Below, piece by piece: positions 7,701 through 12,337 of a stretch of DNA of 12,337 nucleotides (the stretch's first letter is position 1; the number at the start of each line of letters is the position of its first letter). Source of the DNA: Lysobacterales bacterium CG02_land_8_20_14_3_00_62_12. GTDB taxonomy: Bacteria; Pseudomonadota; Gammaproteobacteria; Xanthomonadales; Ahniellaceae. The position numbers and the translations under genes are program-made. The stretch is from assembly GCA_002785585.1 (NCBI GenBank), contig PEUI01000170.1, positions 2,246 through 14,582 on the forward strand. Reading direction: 5' to 3'. The notes beneath the pieces were generated by a model that worked only from the letters and a program-made list of their open reading frames with translations, searched no databases and was not told the DNA's origin.

Positions 7701-10700
7701 CTCTACGCCGATAACGGTGATGGCATCTGCGCCGTTGCCAGCGATGCTTTGGTCGCCAATACGCTGACCGCCGACGATGCTTTCGGCCGTTCCGGATACT
7801 ACGTTTTTCCGGACTTGATCCCAGCGCAGCCGTATTGCGTGCGCTTCCTCCGGCCATCACCGGCGACCAATTTCACCGGCCCCAACCTGGGTGGCAATGA
7901 CACGCTGGATTCCGATGCCAGCGTTGCCAGCGGCCTGACCCAAGTGGTCACGCTGGCACCGGCGGAATACAACGACAGCATCGATGCTGGTCTGGTGTTT
8001 GCCAGCGGTCCGCTGGCGCTCGGCGATCAGGTCTGGTTCGATGGCAACAACAACGGCATCTTCGAACCACAGGCCGGCGAAGTCGGCATCGACAACGTGC
8101 TGCTCGACCTGTATCTGGATTTTGACAACGACGGCAATGCCGATACCAATGAATATCTCGGCCGTACTGCCACCCAGACCAATAGCGGTTTCAGCGGTCG
8201 CTACCGCTTCGGCAATCTGGCCCCCGGCAACTATCTGGTGGTGGTCGAAGCCGGCAACTTCGCTTTTGGCCAGCCGCTGTTCGGCCGCACCACCGCCACC
8301 GGCAACGACCCGGCTGCCGATCCGGACGACGACTTCAACGGCGACGACAACGGTCGCTTGCTAGGTCCGCTGACGCTGACTTTGCCGGTCACGCTGACCG
8401 CCGCCGGTGAGCCCACTTCGGAAGATGGTGACAACAACACCAATTTGACGGTGGACTTCGGCTTCATTGTCGGTGCGGCGGCGGTGTTTGATTTTGGCGA
8501 TCTGCCGGATGCCGGTGTCGGTACCGCGCAAACCAACTACAACACTTTGGTCAGCGACAACGGCGCGCAACATCAAATCGGCGTTGCTGGCAGCCCGATA
8601 CTCGGTACTTGTGTCGATGCCGACAGCGGCTTGGTGCAAGGTTTGAGCGCCCGCGACGACAATACCAACGGTGGCGCGCCCACGGTCGGCAGTTGTCTCG
8701 CTGGCAACGATGAAGACGGTGTCGTCGGTCCGCAGTCGTTTCCTGCTGGCAGTACCCCCATCTTCTCGATTACCGCCGCGCCGGGAACCAATGCCTGCCA
8801 GTTGTCAGGCTGGTTCGATTGGAACCACGACGGCGATTTTGCCGATGCCGGCGAAACCATCACCATTGGCAGTGCGATTGCCGCCGGTACCAGCATCACG
8901 TTGCCGGTGACCGTGCCGGCCACCGCCGCCACCGGCAATGTTTACGCGCGCTTTCGCTGTGCCTCGGTGGTCGTCAACGATCCGTTTGGTCCAGCGCTCG
9001 ATGGCGAGGTCGAGGACTACGTCTATCAGGTCACTGGCCAGGATCTGGGCGATCTGCCGGATCTCTACGGCACGCTGATTGCCAGCAACGGTGCGCGCCA
9101 CCTGGTGGACCCGGCGAATGCGATCTATCTGGGTGCCTGCGTCGATTTCGAATCCGATGGCCAGCCCAACCCAACCGCCAACGCCGACGATAGCGGCATC
9201 GGCACGGATCGCGTCGGCCTTTGTTTCGACGATGAAGACGGCGTGGTGATTCCGCTGCTGGCCGCCTGCTCGGCGGCGAACGTCAGCGTCACCGCCAGCG
9301 CCGCGGCCCGGGTCGATGCTTTCTTCGACTGGAACAACGATGGCGACTTCGCCGATGTCGGTGAACAGCCGATCAACAATGCCGCAGTGCTGGCCGGCAG
9401 CAACAGTTTCCCACTGACCGTGCCTTGCACTACCGCGCCGGGAACGGTCTACGCACGCTTCCGGTTGAGCAGTATTGGTGGCCTCGCGGCGACCGGCGTC
9501 GCCGCCGATGGCGAAGTGGAAGATTACGCCGCGACCGTGGTTGGCGTCGATTTCGGCGACCTGCCGGCGCCATTCGCTACCAGCTTCGCCGGTGGCGGTC
9601 CGCTGCATGCGTTGTTGCCCGTTTCCCCAGTATTTCTGGGCGGCTGTGTCGATAGCGAAGCCGATGGCCAGCCCAACGCAACGGCGAGCGGTGACGATCT
9701 TGGCGGCGGCAGTTCGGTGCTGGGCGTCTGCGTCGGCAACGATGACGAAGACGGCGTGATCTTGCCAACGATCACCGCCTGTCTGGGTGCCAATATTACC
9801 GTCAATGCCAACGCCGCCGGTTTGCTCGGCGCCTGGATCGACTGGAACCGCGATGGCGATTTCAATGATCCGACCGAACAGATCGCCGACGATCTAGCGC
9901 TGGTCGCGGGCGCCAATAGCCTGCCGATCAGTGCCGCCTGCAATCTCAATCCGGGCACCGCCGGCCTGCGCTTCCGGTTTTCCTCGGCAGGCGTGGTCGG
10001 TCCGACCGGCGCCGCTGCCGATGGCGAAGTCGAGGATTATCAAGCGCTGTTGCAGGGCGCTGACTTCGGCGATGCCCCGGCCAGCTATGGCACCCAGGTG
10101 GCCGCTACCGGAGCCAGCCACGGTGTCGATCCGACCGGAAGTTTGTTTCTTGGCAATTGCGTCGATAGCGAAATCGATGGCCAGCCGAACGCAGCCGCCA
10201 ACGGTGATGATCTCGGACTCGGCAACAGCAGCGCCGGTGCCTGCACCGGTAACGACGATGAGGACGGTGTCATCGTGCCCGCGTTGGTCGCCTGTCAAGC
10301 AGCCAGCGCCAGTGTCTCCGCCGCTGCGCCAGGGTTGCTCGACGCCTGGATCGACTTCAATCAGGACGGCGATTTTCTCGACGCCGGTGAGCGCATCACC
10401 ACTGCCCAAGCTGTGCTGATCGGTGCCAATACGGTCAACTTTACGGTGCCCTGCGCCGCGCCCTCGGGCGACAGTTACGCCCGCTTCCGGTTGAGCAGTG
10501 CCGGGGTTGCCACGCCGACCGGCGCCGCCGCCGATGGCGAAGTGGAAGACTACGTGGTCACCACGACGCGGCGCGACTACGGCGATTTGCCCGACCCCAG
10601 CGTGGGTATTGGCAACGGCAACTACGCCACGCTGGAAGCCGATGGCGGCCCTTGGCACACCCTGATCCCCGGCCTGTTCATGGGCGTCAGTGTCGATCAT

Positions 10701-12098
10701 GAAGCCGATGGTCAGCCCAACCTCAGCGCCGATGGTGATGACCTGGCGGTCGATGACGAGGACGGGGTCAGTTTCCCGATCGGCGGCTTCGAGCTTGGCA
10801 GTCCGGCGCGCGCTACGGTGATCGCCAGCAACAGCAGTGGCAGTGCCGCCACCCTGTGCGGCTTTATCGACTGGAACAGCGACGGCGACTTTGCCGATGT
10901 CAGCGAAACCGCCACTTTGCCAGTGCCCAACGGCAGCGTGGCGGCCAGCTTCGTGCTGAACTTCGGCTTGGCGCCGTTGACCGCCAATCCCAACCCGTAC
11001 AGCCGTTTCCGACTCAGCAGCGCGCCCGCCTGCAGTGCAAATGCTGGCGCGCCCGACGGCGAAGTCGAGGATTACCTGTCCGCAACCACCACCAACGGCG
11101 CGCTCAGCCTCGGCAATCTGGTCTGGGAAGACTTGAACAACGATGGCCTGGTTAGCGCGGGCGAGCCCGGCGTAGCAGGCGTTCCGGTCAATCTGCACCA
11201 GGATACCAATCAGGACTGCATCGCTGATGCTGCCGCGTTGGCGACGCAAATCACCGATGCCGCCGGCAATTACCTGTTCATTGACTTGCTTCCGGGCATC
11301 TATCTGGTGCAGATTGCACCGCCCAGCACTTGGCTCGGCGCCACCGGCAGTGGTCGTTACGCGCCGAGCGGCCCGTTCGAGCCCGCACCCGATCCGGACA
11401 ACGACGTCAATGACGATGACAACGGCAACAATGCCGCGGCATTGATCCATTCCTGCGGTGTCGAGCTGCTGGCCAAACAGGAGCCAATCAACGACGGCGA
11501 CGGCGATTTCAATTCCAACCTCAGTGTCGATTTTGGCTTGGTCCGAAACTTCGATGTGGCGCTGATCAAAACGCTGTCACCGGGTCAAGCCAACACCCTG
11601 TTTGCTCCCAACCAAACGGTGAACTTCACCCTCACCGTTTTCAACCAGGGCAGCATCGACGCCACCAACATCACCCTCAGCGACACCATCCCCAATGGCA
11701 TGGTGTTGAATGACCCGGCGTGGACAGCCGGCGGACAGACGGCGACCATGACCTTGCCCGGGCCACTGGCCGCGGGCGCCTCGACCAGCGTCACCATTGC
11801 GCTGGCGATTACCAACAACGCCATCGGCGAGTTCATCAACCGCGCCGAGATCAGCGCGGCCAGCGACGATTCCGGCACGCCGCGTCCAGACAAAGACTCC
11901 AGCGCCGATGCCGATCCCAACAACGACGGCCCGCCGGTCGATGATGAGACCGGCAACACCGGCGGCGATGAGGACGATGCTGACTTCGCCAGCGTGCGGC
12001 TGGTGTTGGCGGTACCGGTGAATCAAGCGCTGGCGTTGGTCTTGCTGGCGCTGCTGTTGCTCGGCTTGGGCTGGCGCCAGCGTCGACTGGTGCGCTAA
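4623..12098 (+). CDS. Giant exported modular protein (DUF11-like, SdrD B-like and GEVED repeats)
   Basis: This 2491-residue protein is probably a surface or envelope adhesin or structural protein; no enzymatic domain is seen. The order is: Sec signal peptide (1-27), about five DUF11-like beta-sandwich domains (28-866), three SdrD B-like domains with DxDGNGxxD calcium-type loops (867-1289), five GEVED repeats (1290-2158), a fourth SdrD B-like domain (2159-2309), a last DUF11-like domain (2310 to about 2455) with an Asp-rich end, and a hydrophobic segment plus basic tail (2464-2491). The Asp-rich loops suggest calcium-dependent rigidity, and even-numbered cysteines suggest disulfides made in the periplasm or outside. 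Domains like these occur in Gram-positive MSCRAMM proteins and in large gammaproteobacterial and Bacteroidetes surface proteins; no sortase, type I or type IX secretion gene is nearby. The gene is monocistronic between divergent and convergent neighbours and closed by a hairpin. Family assignments are from recognised motifs; the biological role is inference. Confidence 0.9.
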   Translation: MKIFRGPVLAQCGALFCALLAVGMVGAQELAKSAINVDAGNTKQIGATFTYRLTYNCSSTSGPCLSAQVVDLLPAEVQFISTVPNSPTGDVATINVTANFGGSGRTRVQFVMITPLPAGNSGDLLVNVRFPIGSTANGTVAINSADGINLATTPGTFTTPPVTVTAVATVQTTLTKTLLSGPANLDLPESYRLRISVPNNPGALNLTAIGPVVDTLPPGVVFSGATPAADCEPGCVGTTPATLTWTSPCALPLTPGGNCDITVNVVFPSATFPSGSNVTNQFTTDATPLGETPRNLGIGTVTHPVTTFVPTPNAAIGKNVTGASPNPPTLNQAFSYELVPSNSGNVPLDNLVLIDTLPIQLQLSSVSTGRYNSLNDFAAGVGVQVSYEKNTAPGVFTLWGSSPNSTTNTTLTMPPPGLGAGEYPTRLRWEFGQAQVGMNASTRPLISGQIINPDQAGNPVAFGNVITNCVDLTAVFTAGPTNIARNSCRNFTLSGPFVQLNPAKDGLSGAGPFNPGQTVNFRLRVRSDARSSDPVPLESLIVTDLLPLDLVYTVGSWAFDAQATGLPAPQVFNEIPNFAGTGRTLLRWRWNPGSGNLGVNQQVWIILATSIRSGALAGALTNNYTLDHDVPGLGLRCSGASQTDPLDLDGDGDTAETLCREGETINVAPIAQLISSKAAQSVCNASFVLPPATGESLPGGEILYRLRVQNVGTVPMQNFTLIDILPEIGDTGVRDTNPRNSQFPVNLVAPVSPPPGTSIFYSTAINPCRGEVGGPTTGCTAPNWTTVAPTPLSSVRSFKVEFGARVINPFDFVEFAFPLHAPAVLPPPGQTARNSFAYQSARADGIGNLAAEPQAVPVQVGACTVTSSLGNFVWKDSDGNGLQDDGQTGVNGVFVRLLKVGVDGIAGTLDDEPVNVGSTQNDSLGNPGWYQFPNLDPDTYFVCFSPPANFLPTLADVGGNDAIDSDGNPLTACTAPVVLGAGEDNPTLDFGLVQAAALGDYVWADRNGNGVQDETPDFGINGVTVELYADNGDGICAVASDALVANTLTADDAFGRSGYYVFPDLIPAQPYCVRFLRPSPATNFTGPNLGGNDTLDSDASVASGLTQVVTLAPAEYNDSIDAGLVFASGPLALGDQVWFDGNNNGIFEPQAGEVGIDNVLLDLYLDFDNDGNADTNEYLGRTATQTNSGFSGRYRFGNLAPGNYLVVVEAGNFAFGQPLFGRTTATGNDPAADPDDDFNGDDNGRLLGPLTLTLPVTLTAAGEPTSEDGDNNTNLTVDFGFIVGAAAVFDFGDLPDAGVGTAQTNYNTLVSDNGAQHQIGVAGSPILGTCVDADSGLVQGLSARDDNTNGGAPTVGSCLAGNDEDGVVGPQSFPAGSTPIFSITAAPGTNACQLSGWFDWNHDGDFADAGETITIGSAIAAGTSITLPVTVPATAATGNVYARFRCASVVVNDPFGPALDGEVEDYVYQVTGQDLGDLPDLYGTLIASNGARHLVDPANAIYLGACVDFESDGQPNPTANADDSGIGTDRVGLCFDDEDGVVIPLLAACSAANVSVTASAAARVDAFFDWNNDGDFADVGEQPINNAAVLAGSNSFPLTVPCTTAPGTVYARFRLSSIGGLAATGVAADGEVEDYAATVVGVDFGDLPAPFATSFAGGGPLHALLPVSPVFLGGCVDSEADGQPNATASGDDLGGGSSVLGVCVGNDDEDGVILPTITACLGANITVNANAAGLLGAWIDWNRDGDFNDPTEQIADDLALVAGANSLPISAACNLNPGTAGLRFRFSSAGVVGPTGAAADGEVEDYQALLQGADFGDAPASYGTQVAATGASHGVDPTGSLFLGNCVDSEIDGQPNAAANGDDLGLGNSSAGACTGNDDEDGVIVPALVACQAASASVSAAAPGLLDAWIDFNQDGDFLDAGERITTAQAVLIGANTVNFTVPCAAPSGDSYARFRLSSAGVATPTGAAADGEVEDYVVTTTRRDYGDLPDPSVGIGNGNYATLEADGGPWHTLIPGLFMGVSVDHEADGQPNLSADGDDLAVDDEDGVSFPIGGFELGSPARATVIASNSSGSAATLCGFIDWNSDGDFADVSETATLPVPNGSVAASFVLNFGLAPLTANPNPYSRFRLSSAPACSANAGAPDGEVEDYLSATTTNGALSLGNLVWEDLNNDGLVSAGEPGVAGVPVNLHQDTNQDCIADAAALATQITDAAGNYLFIDLLPGIYLVQIAPPSTWLGATGSGRYAPSGPFEPAPDPDNDVNDDDNGNNAAALIHSCGVELLAKQEPINDGDGDFNSNLSVDFGLVRNFDVALIKTLSPGQANTLFAPNQTVNFTLTVFNQGSIDATNITLSDTIPNGMVLNDPAWTAGGQTATMTLPGPLAAGASTSVTIALAITNNAIGEFINRAEISAASDDSGTPRPDKDSSADADPNNDGPPVDDETGNTGGDEDDADFASVRLVLAVPVNQALALVLLALLLLGLGWRQRRLVR
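4704..7220 (+). other. Block of about five DUF11-like domains
   Basis: Each unit opens with a Lys/Ala strand (LAKSAINVDAG, LTKTLLSGPANL, IGKNVTGASPNPP, LNPAKDGLSGAG, ISSKAAQSVCN), continues with a Y/F-R/E-L/V strand and then the hallmark of an adjective-like run ending in DTLP or DLLP (VVDLLPAEV, VVDTLPPGV, LIDTLPIQL, VTDLLPLDL, LIDILPEIG). Approximate residue starts are 28, 169, 312, 495 and 673. The fourth ends with a calcium-type loop DLDGDGDTAE flanked by two cysteines. The later copies are longer than the typical domain. Confidence 0.75.
7221..8489 (+). repeat. Three SdrD B-like domains in tandem
   Basis: The units start at 7221 (SLGNFVWKDSDGNGLQDDG), 7605 (ALGDYVWADRNGNGVQDE) and 8007 (LALGDQVWFDGNNNGIFE). 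Each continues with GxNGVxVxLY or an equivalent, a Y-x-F-x-x-L/I turn before the next strand, and a closing LDFGLV, IDAGLV or VDFGFI. The third carries the Asp-rich insert PDDDFNGDDNG. These are the marks of the SdrD B / Cna-B-related fold that binds calcium in staphylococcal Sdr proteins. Confidence 0.8.
8490..11096 (+). repeat. Five tandem GEVED repeats
   Basis: Units start at 8490, 9042, 9549, 10062 and 10575 and are 184, 169, 171, 171 and 174 residues long. Each opens with D(F/L/Y)GDLP or DFGDAP, then has a CVD-type or equivalent strand, DEDGV, a calcium-type loop (DWNHDGDFADAGE and variants), YARFRxSS or a variant and the terminal DGEVEDY. Units 2-4 are the most alike; units 1 and 5 diverge and place their second cysteine pair differently. 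Units 2 and 4 share exact DNA blocks of 18 and 24 bp at a spacing of 1026 bp, twice 513. Confidence 0.92.
11097..11990 (+). other. Fourth SdrD B-like domain and terminal DUF11-like domain
   Basis: Residues 2159-2309 begin LSLGNLVWEDLNNDGLVSAG and end LSVDFGLV, with the insert PDNDVNDDDNGNN, closely resembling the third SdrD B-like unit. From 11550 a DUF11-like unit follows, with VALIKTLSPGQ, VNFTLTVFNQGSIDATNITL and LSDTIPNGM. It ends in an Asp-rich run with PNNDGPPVDDETGN and GDEDDAD just before the tail. Confidence 0.8.
12012..12095 (+). other. C-terminal hydrophobic segment and Arg-rich tail (CTERM-like sorting signal)
   Basis: The last 28 residues start VPVNQALALV, have a hydrophobic run LLALLLLGLGW and finish RQRRLVR. 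This plan (Pro-containing motif, transmembrane stretch, basic tail) is that of CTERM sorting signals, closest to the IPTL-CTERM type handled by exosortase H. The usual IPTLxxWG motif is degenerate here. A plain membrane anchor is the alternative. Confidence 0.6.
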
Positions 12099-12122
12099 GC
12101 AGGGGTCATCGCCAATAGGGTT

Positions 12123-12155
12123 CGAACGGATGGGAGCGAATTTCCCATCCGTTCG
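12123..12155 (+). terminator. Hairpin after the giant gene, probable terminator
   Basis: CGAACGGATGGGA at 12123-12135 pairs perfectly with TCCCATCCGTTCG at 12143-12155 around a seven-base loop, 24 bases after the stop. No T-run follows on the plus strand, so it is not a textbook intrinsic terminator. It could also serve the convergent ABC transporter gene or protect the 3' end of the message. Confidence 0.6.
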
Positions 12156-12232
12156 CCGGCGGCGGGTTGCGCGTCCCACATGTTGATGTCCCCGGGGTCA
12201 TCATCGCGATTCCGCAAATACCTCGGTCGTGC

Positions 12233-12337
12233 TCAATTTGCCGGGTAATCCGATAGCCGCAAGCGCTCTGGCAACGCCGCGATCAGGGCGCGGGTGACCG
12301 GGTGCTGCGGATGCCTGAGCACGGCGTCGGTGGCGCC
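12233..12337 (-). CDS. ABC transporter ATP-binding protein, peptide (Opp/Dpp) type, 3' end
   Basis: The minus strand is open from the window edge to a TGA at 12235-12233, giving the last 34 residues of a protein. The stretch AVLRHPQHPVTRALIAALPER matches the C-terminal oligopeptide/dipeptide transporter extension found in DppD, DppF, OppD and OppF ATPases, whose usual form is F.NP.HPYTRALL.A.P. These subunits power uptake of peptides, or nickel or other small solutes, across the inner membrane. The ATPase core lies outside the window, so the substrate and the exact subunit cannot be named. The gene converges on the giant gene, with the hairpin between them. Confidence 0.78.
   Translation of the reverse strand, partial: GATDAVLRHPQHPVTRALIAALPERLRLSDYPAN

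Noticed and set aside
8490..11096. Regular repeats as a possible CRISPR or DNA satellite
   Set aside because: The units are about 510-550 bp, diverged and in frame, so they are protein domains.

Overview
The window is GC-rich chromosomal DNA that fits Lysobacterales (Xanthomonadales), Gammaproteobacteria. The best pointers are a Crp-family regulator of the Clp type lying back to back with speD, and a Coq7 hydroxylase of the ubiquinone pathway. The genus cannot be fixed from this window.

Layout. Bases 1-120 are the 3' tail of an unidentified gene on the plus strand. Bases 121-635 hold no convincing gene, but include an AT-rich patch (342-430) and one consensus DnaA box (507-515). A Clp/CRP-like regulator (636-1343, minus) is divergent from S-adenosylmethionine decarboxylase speD (1535-2326, plus). 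speD converges on coq7 (2521-3171, minus), and a concentric imperfect palindrome of about 160 bp fills the gap. Upstream of coq7, and overlapping it by a stop/start ATGA, is a GlcF-like two-[4Fe-4S] protein (3168-4349, minus). Divergent from that is a 7.5-kb gene (4623-12098, plus) for a 2491-residue exported modular protein. It carries a signal peptide, about five DUF11-like domains, three SdrD B-like domains, five GEVED repeats, another SdrD B-like domain, another DUF11-like domain and a C-terminal hydrophobic/arginine tail. A 13-bp hairpin follows it. The window closes with the 3' end of a peptide-type ABC transporter ATPase gene on the minus strand.

How the genes relate. The left half is housekeeping and regulation: a global regulator, spermidine synthesis, ubiquinone synthesis and a probable quinone- or flavoprotein-linked redox subunit. 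The right half is one very large surface or envelope protein. No dedicated secretion or sorting partner is encoded in the window. There is no sign of phage, insertion sequence or CRISPR array. The most unusual items are the internal organisation of the giant protein (near-mirror domain order, with a shifted cysteine pair in the outermost GEVED repeats) and the intergenic palindrome.
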